Shown: in pieces, positions 36,491 through 47,758 of the stretch
Numbering within the stretch: position 1 is the first letter of the stretch
Layout: each line of letters starts with the position of its first letter
From: Podaxis mareebaensis
Lineage: Eukaryota > Basidiomycota > Agaricomycetes > Agaricales > Agaricaceae
DNA: 64,000 bases
Direction of reading: 5' to 3'
NCBI GenBank assembly: GCA_018524725.1
Contig: JAEUWP010000500.1
Location: 124,001-188,000 of the forward strand
Made by a program: the position numbers and the translations under genes
The notes under the pieces: generated by a model
What the model was told of the DNA's origin: nothing
The model's database searches: none
Seen by the model: only the letters and a program-made list of their open reading frames with translations

Positions 36491-37680
36491 ATGTATATTT
36501 CCATTTTTTAGAGGGTGAACGACTACTCTGGTGAGCGTTCAAACGTGTGATAATGAATGACAACCCGTAGGATCTAGGAACTCAGATTATTTTCTGATCC
36601 TTATGTATTTTCACCGACCAGCGAAAATAAATCAAGTCTCCCGGACCGTGACCAATGATTTAGTCATCTATCCTTATTAGCCTGATTGGGCCCTCAGAAA
36701 TGGCACTTGATAACGACCATTATCCGCACAATTGCTGGTGTTCAGTGGAATTGATAATGATATCACTGACCTCGGGGAGTTTGCCCAGATTCAAGAGGTA
36801 TTCCGACTTCGCCTTCCTCTGCTGTCGCGTGCAAGTTTTGCGTCAACAGTGTCAGTGAACATAAGGGTGATAACGATATTTTGAATACTTTCGCCTGCGA
36901 GTGTGACGGACACTTACCGCGGCCTCAAGTTGGACCAATTTGACGAATTCTGCGTTTAGAACGATTGTCGACGTTATCCAGGAGGAACACAAGTGGGCAC
37001 GGTAGCCACTCGCAGTACGGAGGCGATGTGCAGGAGGTGGTTCAGATGTTAGACGCTAGGTGGGAAGAGCCACGTGAGAGGTCGGAACTTGAAAATAGCG
37101 TTTAGAACGGTTTAGAGCGCATCATATGATCTAGAAGGTGGAACACTTCTAGACACAAGGTTTAGAACAGAGGTGGTTTCAAGGACCGCTGTCGAGCACA
37201 GTCGATTTATATACCGGCTTGGTCGGCTGAGGACCCTTGAACCATTTTCGTCAATTTAGAATTTGGATTCATGTTCCTAAATGCTAGGAGCTGTCATCCA
37301 ATGAGGTTTAGATTACGATTATAAATAAATAGATTGCTTCGGCAGGTGAAATAGTGTGCGATAATGATATTTGGAGTCCACAATGATAAACTGGCTATTC
37401 ATACAAGTAAGGCACAACACAAAGCTCACCTGGAGTTTATGATGGTAAACTGTGAACTCCAGTACAAGAAAATTTTCTACCCATTCATCAGATGAGTGGA
37501 AGCCTATTTTCCATTTCCTTCCGATCCTTTGCTTCCCCTCCCTCCGATACAATACAGGCCAACACGCATTCAAGCAGTCCTTCCATATCGAGCTGTCTAT
37601 CCTCGACAGATGTTATGACACTTGTGGAAATAGGTTCATCCTCGAGGGTCATGACCAATGACATGAACTCACGGTCGAAA
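36491..37680. other. Gene-poor spacer with a short inverted repeat
   Basis: No gene is seen. The motif GTTTAGAAC occurs several times (around 36950, 37100 and 37160). An imperfect inverted repeat of about 88 bp lies at 37373-37460 with ends GGAGTCCACA and TGTGAACTCC. Confidence 0.4.
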
Positions 37681-37688
37681 GGATACAG

Positions 37689-37696
37689 TATATAAA
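37689..37696 (+). promoter_or_regulatory. TATA box of thioredoxin gene 2
   Basis: TATATAAA about 60 bp before the ATG, in a block similar to the promoter of thioredoxin 1. Confidence 0.6.
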
Positions 37697-37756
37697 GCCC
37701 GTTGCCTTACTGTTTCGACCTCCACCCTTTCGCATCAGAAAGCTTCACACTCAATC

Positions 37757-38240
37757 ATGACCGTCACCGCAATTACAAGCCTCGCACAATTCAGACAAAT
37801 TGTATGTATCCATCTTTAGACCCTTGACCAGTTCAACTCAGCAGGTTTCTGCCAGATCAACTCCGGAAAGCCCGTTGTCATCGAATTCTGGGCGACGTGG
37901 TGTGGTCCTTGCCGTGTCATCAGCCCGTTATTCGAGAAATTCTCTACCACGTTCACCGGTATCGAATATTACGAGGTTAACGTTGACGCCCAGCCCGAGG
38001 TCACACAAGAAGTCGGAATCAGAGCTGTACTTTTCCTATCGGTTGTTCTCTGCTGTTCAAGAGCTAACCAGAACATCACATAGACGCCCACTTTCATACT
38101 GTTCAAGAATGGACAGAAGGTGCACGATTCAGTTGGCTCAAATCCAAAGGCGCTTGAAGTAGGTGGTACAATATTGTTCCTGTGATCTCTCTCATTAAGC
38201 GCCGCCTCTGCAGGACCTGATCAAGTCAGCCATTGCCTGA
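37757..38240 (+). CDS. Thioredoxin (copy 2)
   Basis: Exons 37757-37801, 37856-38026, 38084-38158 and 38214-38240 encode 105 residues with intron sites identical to copy 1. The redox centre is intact ([11 protein letters not shown]), with the cis-Pro in RATPTF, where copy 1 has Met. The buried Asp of copy 1 (VIDFW) is Glu here (VIEFW); this residue assists deprotonation of the second Cys, so catalysis may be tuned. The central strand reads [11 protein letters not shown]. All splice sites are normal and there is no premature stop, so the gene looks functional. Confidence 0.9.
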
Positions 38241-38704
38241 GATTCAAACCTCTTCACCTTTCGACTATGCTTCTTAAATATGTTGGATCTATGCCATGTC
38301 ATATATCTATAATCCATAAATGGTGTTACTGCAGTCAGCTCTCGACTTCCGGACGGTGGTGACTTCCCTACTGTGAGTATGCAGGCTCTTCCGAGCGTGT
38401 ATCATGGCCGCACTCGATCAGCGATTGCCTCAACTGCGCGATGATTTACTGCATCAATTCAACCATGTCAACAAGATATTGTGCTCTTTTCCTTTCTAAA
38501 GCTTATTGGACCGCGAGTCAGTGACCCTTTGTTGAAGCCCCCAAGGCCTAGTATTTGCACGGCTTAGCCACATACCCATAAGAAAGTACTTAGTAAGTTG
38601 GAGTGAGCTGGGGGATTAAGCGGATGGTAGAGAAGGCCGATTCTACTGTTGGTGCGTGACGAGTGTCTAGGCTCTTTTAAAAGAGTCCAGTACAATATAT
38701 ACGA
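38241..38704 (+). repeat. 3' flank of thioredoxin 2 (duplicate of 35600-36000)
   Basis: Long similarity to the flank of thioredoxin 1, described there. No coding content. Confidence 0.65.
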
Positions 38705-38960
38705 CTTTGACAGAGCAAACAACACGACATGTGATTTGCTCACCAATCCTTCGATGTCAGGGCCTCTGACCTCGTTAGATCGATTCTGGAAAGCATGTTA
38801 TCATCGACTTTTGTGCATCGTGCGCGATCCCTGCCGTGTTATCACCCCGTATTCTAGGAATTCTCATATTCTGGGACTTGTGGCGGCGTCGAGCTCTACA
38901 AGGTAGATGTGGACATGCATTCATCCTCTGAAACGAACAGTCAAAGCCCTTTTAGTATTT
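38705..38960 (+). pseudogene. Thioredoxin relic 1
   Basis: Begins with a copy of thioredoxin-1 upstream sequence (CATGTGATTTGCTCACCAAT, compare 34971), then jumps to a degenerate exon 2. Recognisable pieces are SGKHVIIDFCASC, CRVITP and GVELYKVDVD, in different frames. The WCGPC centre is destroyed and most of exon 1 is missing. Clearly non-functional. Confidence 0.75.
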
Positions 38961-39447
38961 TCACTGGGTCTCACGGAACTCGCGCTCCGACGGACTAATG
39001 GGCTTGAAAGCCTGAGCTCTGGGGAAAAAAATACGGCTTAATTCTACCTTACGATGAGCATACCTGTCTGGAGGAAACTAACTGACCCACTCACATAGAT
39101 GAGCGCAGAGTCACATCCAAGTTGTTCCCCCTTGAGCGTAGCGAGCACATACCTTTATGTAGTCGGTCGGAAACCCATGGCACGGAAATAATCCACAAAC
39201 CATTCCTCCTCTTGTGGCTGCGGTGCCATCGGTATATTCCCCCCTACGTTTCGTGGTAGACCACATGGAGTTTGAAGCATCCAGAGCTGCCCTACGGGGC
39301 CCGTAAGGCCGAAGCGTTTGGATATCAAAAACCGAATGTGCAGCTCGGACTCTTGAGGATGAGTTCAGAAAAACAACCCATCGCTGTAAGACGCCGTCCC
39401 AGGGTCTTGATGAACGCTTAATTCCCCATATTAATACCAACTCCGAA

Positions 39448-39640
39448 ATGGCAATGCACACGATTACTGGTCTCGAAGAGCTCCATCAGAGATCGTATGT
39501 TCTGTTTTCTCGAATACTGTAGCCGTGCAGAAGAAATTGTCTAATTTGAGAAGTTTTCGAATGAGAAACTCATACCAAGTTCCATAGAGTACTAAACGGA
39601 CCAGTACGCAGGAAGTCTAGACCGCTGAGGCTGTTTGAAG
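39448..39640 (+). pseudogene. Thioredoxin relic 2
   Basis: Starts with an ATG followed by HTITGLEELHQ, comparable to [10 protein letters not shown] of thioredoxin 1, and a GTATGT donor at the right place. After that only FEKFSNEKLIPSSIEY with a stop, and a trace of the VDAQ-EV segment, can be matched to exon 2. The redox centre is deleted. Confidence 0.65.
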
Positions 39641-39721
39641 CGACTGCTTTGTCTCCCGTGAATGAACGGTCGAAGGAGCAGTTCCCTTCTATCTCGAATA
39701 CGGCTCGAGTAAGCGAGCTTC

Positions 39722-42097
39722 CTACAACGGGTACTCTAGGCTGAGACTTGTAAGATATTCCATCTGAGGCACTCGGTAATCGTCCGTTATAATTTCAAGC
39801 CCCGTATTATCGTCATCGTTCGTAAAAGCATAGAGCTGCTTTGAGCTGTTATCATACTGCGGCCATTCAGGTCCCCTTCCGATGTTAGGGTTCAGATTGG
39901 TTACGAAGTAGATAAGGTAGTCTTCCAGTGTATGCCGATAGATGTCCGAACGGTGATACTGTGGAACACATGAATCACGCATACGGCAAACCAGAAGCAG
40001 GAAACTCACCGCTCCAACGAATGGCGTATTTTTCCCCCGACTACTCACTGAGTTCAGGTGAACACTGCGATCCAGTAAATTATGCAACGGACTTACAATA
40101 GCTCCAAATTTGCTGGGATCCTGACCTTTGCTGGATGAAAAATCTTCTTGGTGCTTGGAAGACAACGTCTCCTTGGAATGCGGCGCTCCTCTTGTATTCG
40201 GGTGTGATAGCGTTGAAGATGGATGTGTTGAATGGCGAGCCAGCACTGGGATCGGATGGGTACAGGTTCAAAACCTCAGTAACGTTTTGGTCTGGGACAT
40301 CGAATAGGTAGGTGTATTCCAGGTATCTCCTGAACTCGTCCGAATTGGTAACATTGAGGGATGAGAGTGCGAATATAGTTCCCTCATCCGCAACATTACC
40401 TAGTCGTCATCACAGAAGGGGTGAGTTATTTTTGAGCTTCAGCGGGAAGTACTTACCAGTGACGATAGGAATGTTAGCAACTGTACCACGCTGCACCAAT
40501 CTCTGTGGGTCGTCGGCGAGGAATTCTCCATCTGCCCTTGGCACCCAAACAAGATCTAGGGACGTATAAGAGTAGTAGTTTGGTGTTCTATTGATCACAG
40601 TCCGAAGGTCCTCAAACGGAACGCTGCGGAGGCAACTCAGAGTGTCGTTCGAGCCTCCGCAATTTGTTTGGTTGACGATTTGGTTGTAGTAGACCTTCCA
40701 ATAAAATAAGCAAGTTTGTAGGGCACGGGATTCGTGAAAGTAATTACCTGGCCCTTGGTGTAATTACCGACTGGGATGGGTGCGCCTGATTGCATGAAAG
40801 CACCACGGAATAATCCGTCCGTGCTTCCATTGCTGGTGAGCATTTGGAGGGACGCAGAAATTGCTCCTGCAGATTGACCCCATCTGTGGGAGTTTACGGT
40901 TTGTCAGAGTTCGACAGTGTCCGAAAGTCAAACTCACAGGACAACGCGGCTACTATCTCCACCAAAACTGTTGATGTACCGGTTAACCCACCGTAGCGCC
41001 AGACGTTCTGTAACATAGTAAATCACCAATCGAACGGGGATATAATAGGTATACCCACGGTCTCGCAACCCGAGATTGGTAGCGTTGGCATCCTTAACTT
41101 CTTGACTTGCCAAGAAACCCCAACCTATCAGACATGGTGAATACAAGCATTGACGCAGTGTATGTTTGCGCTTGAGGGGCTTACCGGAAACACTACGGGA
41201 ACATTCGCCTCAGTAGCAATTCTAGGAACTGGAGTAGGCGCACCGATAGTTCATAGAGACGTACACCAGCGGCAGTCCTAGTTCGTTGGAGCGCCTGACA
41301 AGTCTTACAGCGTCATCAGCTGAACTATATGGAAAGATAATTACTAAGGGTGTGGACAACAATTTTTTTGGACATACGAGTAGGTGGTCCCCGTTTCAAA
41401 TCCGCCTTAACCGCTAGATTAGTGATGTGTTTCGCTCTCAGGCGATGATTTACCTCCAACGATCCACTATTCATCTTGTTAAATCATACTGCACTGGAAT
41501 GGATCAAACACGCGTTTACCACAACAACGGGAAGATTGGAAGAGTCTGTAGCATTATCGGGTCGTATAACATTTAGAGTTAAACCTATAAGGCATTTCGA
41601 TGTCTGATATAACCTTCACATTAAACGAGAAAGGAAAACATACAGTCTTCATTTTCAGGTGGCGCGTCATCGTCATCCAAGGAAACACCCGCCCTAGTTG
41701 AATCGACCTTCGTTTGTTTCAAGTCACTTTCTCCAGGGAAGTGAAAGAAGGATGAAAGAAGCGAGGCATTCTGCTGTGGGCATGAATATCCAAAACGACT
41801 CGCGTCAATCGTCCCATTATAGGAAGGCACAGGTACGGGTGCACTGAATCTCAAACTGTTGACAGGCGGAGACGCAAATGGGACTCCAAGGAACTCGTGT
41901 ACACCGGAAGTTGAGACACCGTTAACCGTAGCCTGATCAAGAGTGGCCGTTGGATTCGTCGGCGTGGGCGATGCGGAGGATGAAGAGGAACCAGATGAAG
42001 TGGAGCTAGAGGAACTTGAAGTGCTGTCTTGAGCCGAGCTGGCAGTTACACAGAGCAGAACTGGAAGCCAGGGCAGCATTCGGGTCATTGCTGACAT
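39722..42097 (-). CDS. Secreted type-B carboxylesterase
   Basis: Alpha/beta hydrolase of the carboxylesterase/cholinesterase/lipase family. The start ATG at 42095-42097 opens a signal peptide (MTRMLPWLPVLLCVTASSAQ), then a Ser-rich linker of about 25 residues. The body shows GVHEFLGVPFASPPVNSLRF (family N-terminal motif), a Cys in ENEDCMF, the nucleophile elbow WGQSAGAISA (Gln replaces the usual Glu of GESAG), and FRGAFMQSGAPIPVG. The last exons end EYLTSLSLEYPL with stop at 39722. Many short introns; the exons between 41170 and 41600 were not all resolved. Acid and His residues could not be placed with certainty. Its 5' end is duplicated at 36108-36490. Confidence 0.82.
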
Positions 42098-42498
42098 CGT
42101 CAAGATACCATTTGACTGAAACAGCTGTATATACTATTTGTTGTTAAAGGAGAACTTCAGGCAGTGTTTGTTCGAGTCTCGGGGCGATCACGTTTTGAAT
42201 CCGGGAGAGTTGAGTGTGCTTGAGTATGGCTTAGTATGGCTACGGCGGAAGTAAGTTCTAGTACGATCAGTATATCCCTAATCGGGGGGCGAAGACGCCT
42301 TCAGAAACAAATTTTCGTCGGGTGCAATTTATGTCGAGGTGGTCGAGAAGCCAGTTCTCTCTGATTATGGCATAAGAGATACATATACAAGAATAACCTA
42401 GTCCGTGAGAGCCATGGATATCTGTCCGTGCGAATGAAAAATCACAAGAAGTGCTAAGGACATGCATTCCTCTCATGAGGAAGTAAAAATCGAGGCCT

Positions 42499-43241
42499 TC
42501 ATAAGCTTTTTGGGAGACAAATACTCGTTCCCGGCATCAAGGGCTCACATTGGAGCTTAGGATTCAGAGTTTGCAATTGCTCGAGCGATAGGTCATGAGC
42601 CTTTGCGATATCCCAACACGAGTCGCCGGGCTGGACGAAGTAAGCCTTAGTCTCCGCAGGGCAATCCTCCCTGGCGGAAAGTCCAGGAGAAAGAATCAAA
42701 CGCCAGACAAGGAGGAGAATTACTGCTATAAAGAGGAAGAAGGGAAAGAGCGTCCTATAGGCGCTTGCGTTGATGTCAATGTAGGGCTTATGTGCCATGG
42801 TAGACTGAGGTGAACACAAGGTCAGGGTCGAAGATCAAGAGAGAAGGACTCGCTTACATTAGGGTCAGTACTAAGTAGCTGATAGCCATTAGAATAAGTG
42901 GGTGCGGCTTCTAGGTCATCATCATGAGAAGCGCCTGCACTAGCGAGTGATGAGGGAAGTTCAGCAACTAGACAAACGGTCAGCGAAGATATAGGCCTTG
43001 GCGACATGTCACACGTACCCCTCGTTAGTTCCCCATATTCAGAGCCCTCAGCGCTTTGCCAGAAACTACCATCACTATCCCGGAAATAATAGCGGCCAGT
43101 ATCTGCGTCGTACCCGACCCGCTTCATACCTTCTGGCAAGCGATAGTCATCCTGAATTCACGAGGAAACGTCCGTTGTCAGCTGACAGAAGTGATAGAAG
43201 CAGGGTCAACGAACCTCGTCGTATTGCGTCCAGCGTCCCAT
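42499..43241 (-). CDS. Single-pass membrane protein with C-terminal LysM domain
   Basis: Four exons give about 190 residues. Exon 1 (43215-43241) encodes MGRWTQYDE, then a 63 bp GTTCGT intron, DDYRLPEGMKRVGYDADTGR, then YYFRDSDGSFWQ, a WW-like or glycine-rich cap. An acidic linker follows, then a transmembrane helix (LFPFFLFIAVILLLVWRLIL, about residues 110-130) and one LysM domain (AYFVQPGDSCWDIAKAHDL, ending GTSICLPKSL). There is no signal peptide, so it is probably a signal-anchor protein with the LysM outside or in the lumen. LysM modules bind chitin or peptidoglycan N-acetylglucosamine. Splice phases fit throughout. Confidence 0.8.
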
Positions 43242-43803
43242 GAATGTCAAACACTAGCAAGAATAAAACGATGAAAACAGAAAGAAGGCTCGTTGGATGA
43301 AGATTGGTTGGCGGTGGTGGGCAACCTGGGCTTGCGGGGTAGGCGAGTGACGGCATTAGACACCGCCTTTGGTGTGACTGGACATCACCGACAGTCACGA
43401 AATACCTCCATCCAACTTTGGCCATTGTTCTTTCCAGACGTCGGATTCGCAGAAGATGCTTCCCGCTGAAGCTTGTGATTATCTGTTCTGGAGAAACCCC
43501 CGTTTAAATTGCCCAAACTATGGGCCTGAAGGTCATAGGATCTAAAATCTCTTCCCTTCCAGTTACTCCGTGAGGACCCGCAACCATCATCTGACACCTT
43601 CGCTACGCTCATCCATACGGCCATGCGAATACAATGTCATACTCTTACTTGTACGCGCGGACACAGGCCCTCACGATTGCGTCCCTATCAGCATTTCTGT
43701 GTTCTGGTTCCTGAAATTTCAGCGCTTCTCTAGAGTATAAATTGGCCCGTTCTGTTGTTCGCAGTCCTTGGTAGTTGATTCGCAACGCTACTAGTATCTG
43801 GGA
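43242..43803. promoter_or_regulatory. Divergent promoter region of the LysM and small secreted protein genes
   Basis: Minus-strand open frames at 43147-43624 overlap the LysM first exon and look like chance frames. A TATA-like element (TATAAATT) lies near 43736, about 65 bp before the secreted-protein ATG. Confidence 0.4.
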
Positions 43804-44616
43804 ATGGCTCGTGCTTTCTTCCTCAGCATCATCGCTCTCTTGTTTGCCGCAGTATTGGCGGTTCCCGCGAAAAATGAACGCCGTGATTTCACCCCTGGCG
43901 ACATTATCAACGCCCTCGGCATAGGTCTTGTTACAGATATCCATGCCTTCATCACTGTTAGTAAAGCCATATAACTCAACGATGTGGTGTCCCCACTAAA
44001 AGCTATTTAGCTTGACTCGCTTACCACCAACTTGATCAGGTACGCTCCTTCTCTACATAATCATGTGGACACCATCTCATAAAGCAAATCTGCCTTAAGC
44101 ATCGACTTTGATGGTCTGTTGTCGCCACATCTTCAATATGAGCGCATGTTGATAAGATGATATCTAGTCAAGAATCCCCTTCCCATTGAGTTGACCGTCA
44201 AGTCAATCAGCAGCTCTGCAGGCTTGAACGGAACCGAATACGCCAACTTCCAACACACCTTCCCTTCCCCTGGTCTCGTTGTCCCTCCCTTGGGCACCAA
44301 GAACTCGGGCAGGATTGGCAACGTCCTCGTCACCAAAGGTGTCGAGGCTGCTCTCGACATCATTCCCTTCGGTGTCCTGGACCTCTTGGATACTGATGCT
44401 GACATCCAGTTAGTTACATTGCCTATTGACATTCACCAATACGGGTGTCTGACTTCGTACTTCTTAAGAGCTGCAACTATCCTCGGTCACCTTGGTTTCC
44501 CTGTCGCGCTTGACAATTTGAAGCAGGACGGCGTTCCGACAACGTAAGAGTTCAAGTGTCAATCTTGGTTTCATAGACTGATTGTATCTTCTAGTTACAA
44601 TCTTACCCTCTCTTGA
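43804..44616 (+). CDS. Small secreted protein, LEA2/WHy-like fold (inferred)
   Basis: Six exons splice in phase to about 200 residues. The signal peptide is MARAFFLSIIALLFAAVLA, then NERRDFTPGDIINALGIG, DSLTTNLISIDFDVKNPLPI, SSSAGLNGTEYANFQHTF, PPLGTKNSGRIGNVLVTKG and a terminal DGVPTTYNLTLS. The VKNP-LPIEL motif followed by an aspartate/asparagine-rich beta pattern recalls LEA2 (water-stress/hypersensitive-response) domains, but that is a judgement on pattern. Similar secreted proteins are common in Agaricomycetes. The last exon is only about 20 bp. No catalytic motif is seen. Confidence 0.75.
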
Positions 44617-45359
44617 GGGACATGGAAACGTTTGATTCGTCCATGCAAGTTGGGCACGGGATCCTAAGTATCTAGTATCATGAAAATGTAGATATGTAAT
44701 ATATGTCCACTGAGCGGCTTTTTTTGCTATCAACGGAAGCCTGCACAAAGATAACCTCTTGCCCTAAGAAAAAGTGACCGGGACGAATTACCTTTGAAAT
44801 CTGGAAATACGGTTTCAGAACAAAGAATGATCCATCGAACGTGTTGATGTAATTCCGCAGACCGGTGCGGTAATAAAGGGCAGAAGAAGGGTTCTACGAA
44901 GGCACGAGGATAGCGGTCGATAATGAACGTGAAAAGAAGCAGAAAAGCATCAATACCACGGTAAAAATGTCAAGGGAAAGTGTATCAGAAATATGCAACC
45001 ACTTGCATGTGAATTCCGTAGATTCTCCTATCACATTGCGCGACTATGCGCTCAATAGTGAAGGACCAAAGTCTCGTACCCATTGATACTGCAAGGACTC
45101 ATGAGTCCTCTGAGTAGGGGCCGAGGTTAAGGTATAACAAGGCCTCTTCAATCCAGTTGTTGAGAATTAATCATGACGTAGCGCCGGAGCAAGGAGGCGT
45201 AAGAAACCTCATATTACCTAAGCCATTCCAATTTATTTACGCCTGTATGTGCAGACATCAGGTGTAGCTGTACAGTTTATCTCAGCCACCCAGCACCTGA
45301 TCTCGACATGGAGGCAAGGAAAGTCCCTGCGCCGACCCCAGCACAAAAGTATCTACGCC
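44617..45359. other. Spacer upstream of eL28
   Basis: No gene is supported. The final 100 bp or so is the eL28 promoter and leader. Confidence 0.45.
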
Positions 45360-46290
45360 ATGTCCGCCGACCTCCAGTGGCTCCTTCTCCGTGTGAGTCG
45401 GTTCTCATGACTTGCTATCGTCGACATTAATCTTGTGAAATCCCAGCAAAACAACTCCCACATCGTTAAGCGGGTGCCGGAGGGTCCCGTCTTCTCCAAG
45501 GAGCCCGTGCGTCATAAATCTCGAACATAAATCAACCAAGGATTAAGCTCAACGGAAGTCCTAAAATGTAGGGTAACCTCCGGAACCTCCACTCGTACAA
45601 ATATTCGGGCTTGGCTAACGAGAAGGTCGGGTCATTCGCGATGATATTAGGGGGTTTGAAGGATTGACGAACCGGCGTATACAGACTATTCACGTCACTG
45701 AGTCCAATGGCTCCGTCAAAATCATCACCCGCAAGGTGAAGGCATCCCCTCACGCTGTTGCGTCGGCATATGCTACCGCCCCCATTCGTGCAAGGTCTGG
45801 CGGTCGTCGTGCTTTGGGTGTTGCTGCTGGTGTTGCGAGGAGGGGTTACCGTCCCGATCTCCGTACTGTGAGTTTCTCAGGTTTTGCTTGATTCTTCGTA
45901 TATCTTGCTTTCGATCATGGAGGTCCTATTTCTCGGATCAAGACGCATTCTCGTTAGAACCCACCGGATTTACCACTGGAAGGTTGGGCGTGGACATGTT
46001 TGCAAGATTGAACAGGGGAGGATCAACCCCATCGCGCCATGTCGCTATCGGGCCTCGTTCGTTGCACCTCGCGAAGGTACCGACTCTTTGGCGCATACAC
46101 TTGATCCGAGAAATATACCTTATTTCCTTTTCATCTCTTTCTCCCTATATTTCACTTATACGATGCTAACACGAATTTATAGGCCACCCTCGCCCGCGTT
46201 TCTGCTCTCCTCGCTACTCAAAAGGAGCCCAAGCCTGCACCGCCAAAGAAGGTCCGGGGCAAGAACGCAAAGGCAGCTGCATCATCATAA
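45360..46290 (+). CDS. RPL28: 60S ribosomal protein eL28
   Basis: Five exons (45360-45392, 45447-45506, 45572-45625, 45685-45867, 46183-46290) give 145 residues. eL28 is a eukaryote-specific large-subunit protein that is missing in budding yeast. Signatures: MSADLQWLLLRQNNSHIVKR, PVFSKEPGNLRNLHSYKYSG, LANEKTIHV, the internal IITRKVKASPH segment, RRGYRPDLRT and LARVSALLATQKEPKP. Human eL28 has 137 residues. Three introns are 54-65 bp; the fourth is 315 bp and structured (see next feature). The GTCGGG donor of intron 3 is unusual but the phase fits. Confidence 0.92.
45868..46182 (+). ncRNA. Long, structured intron of eL28: candidate host of a small nucleolar RNA
   Basis: At 315 bp it is five to six times longer than the other introns of the gene. 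Inside, GCGCCA (46034-46039) can pair with TGGCGC (46089-46094), and ACA follows three bases after the stem (46097-46099), as in the 3' hairpin of H/ACA snoRNAs. A second hairpin is possible around 45957-45990 (AACCCACCGG with CTGGAAGGTT). A clear H box (ANANNA) was not found between them, so this stays a hypothesis. Confidence 0.3.
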
Positions 46291-46525
46291 ACACTCATAT
46301 GATTCTTCTGTTCTTTCGCTTTCGCTTTCATGTCCGCCGCATCTATATGGTCATGCCCGTTTGCCAAGAGAATATACATATGCGTCCATGCTCCATAACT
46401 AATACCTCCAAATGTTATGTTAGAGCCAGGTTCGGGACGTCAAGGATTGTAGAACACAGTGTATATTACAAGGTAAAGAATCAAGACATCATTGCGGTCG
46501 TTATTTATTGGATGATTCTCGGAAA

Positions 46526-46816
46526 TCAAGCCCCCTTTCCAGCAGGTTGAGCAATACGACCACTCGCACCCCATGTTTTCATCGTGTTGCCCTGAACATC
46601 GCGGGTAGGCCTGGTGGTCTCAGCCTTCCAGTGAGCGTATTCCTTCATTTTCTCACTGGGAAGATGCTTCTTTTCCTTTCTCGCTTGTTCTTCATCTTGG
46701 TACTGGTGATGATTGTCATGTGGGTGCGCTTGCCCCTCGCCGGGAGGAGCAGGCCTGGGATAGCCATCTGTGGCGGCTTCGTTGCCTGCGGCCTCTTCAG
46801 ACGCGGGCGCTTCCAT
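46526..46816 (-). CDS. Small hydrophilic protein of unknown function
   Basis: Single exon, 96 residues, convergent with eL28. Acidic/Pro-rich N-terminus (MEAPASEEAAGNEAATDGYP), a His/Gln patch, then a basic-helical part (EEQARKEKKHLPSEKMKEYA) and HWKAETTRPTRDVQGNTMKT. No membrane segment or signal. I do not recognise the family; the biased composition and the compact conserved-looking middle suggest a real cytosolic or nuclear protein. The start is the first ATG. Confidence 0.5.
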   Translation of the reverse strand: MEAPASEEAAGNEAATDGYPRPAPPGEGQAHPHDNHHQYQDEEQARKEKKHLPSEKMKEYAHWKAETTRPTRDVQGNTMKTWGASGRIAQPAGKGA

Positions 46817-47758
46817 TAATTGGGTCCCTCTGCAAATCTAATTTGGGGAACAAGCTACTGCGCCGAGGGGATTGCTTACCCAGTGTGATTATGTGTTCTG
46901 GGCTTGTTCGACACTGAACGCCGTCGACCTCCGACTTTCACTTGGGCTATCTTAAGCAACCAGAGTGTTTCACATCAAGTGTCGTGGCACTTACACGCGG
47001 GAGGGTGAGGTATTATGATGACACTGTCCGGCATGCCTACGTCGCAAGAGTGTTTGAGGTTAAGTCGGTGTCGTTATGGGGGATAGGCGACTTGATGAGG
47101 GGGTGGAGACCTGAGTCCCTCCTGGGCTGACTCCATAGTATGATCAGCATTTGCACGTGTTGGTGGCCGCATGACCTTTTGTTCCATGGTTTGTCTATTC
47201 CCGGTGCTGACATTGGGTGGGCTTCGAAGATGGTACTTAGGGTTCTCGTGAGAATGATTGAGGATATTACTAGGCGCCTTTGGCGTTCAACTGGCGGCCC
47301 TGCGGTGTGGCGGAGGAATCGGAAAGCAGAGGCACCAGGAGACGTTGAGGTTGGGTGAGGACTGTATATGTATGCTTTTGTTTTGTGGCGAATGGTCTTG
47401 AACGTGGAGAGCGCTGGTAGCAGTATATACATTCTCGGAGTCTGGAGTGTCTGTGAACTTATCGAATTTCCAGCAAGATGGAGTCGATGTGAGACATGTA
47501 TGAATGTCTCAGATACACACCCTCATGAGTCTTTGCAACGGTACATAGAGCGGTCAACAATCGTATTATGTAACATCATAGCAATGTCGGCCACCCTAGA
47601 AAGGAAAACAGGATGATTCGGCACCGTCAATGAGTTTAGAATGAGGTCACCATTGAGCTCCCTTACATCCTACCACTTGCCTGCCACTTGCATGACAGGA
47701 CTCTTGGCTTCTGACCATTTTCCATCGGATTTGTTCGTCAAAAATACAAGACACATTC
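46817..47758. other. Spacer between the small protein and the TRF4-like gene
   Basis: Open frames at 47037-47432 (minus) and 47140-47358 (plus) overlap on opposite strands, with no motif or sensible splice partner. I do not call a gene. Confidence 0.4.

Noticed and set aside
47037..47432. 131-codon minus-strand frame
   Set aside because: Overlaps a plus-strand frame of similar quality; neither has motifs.
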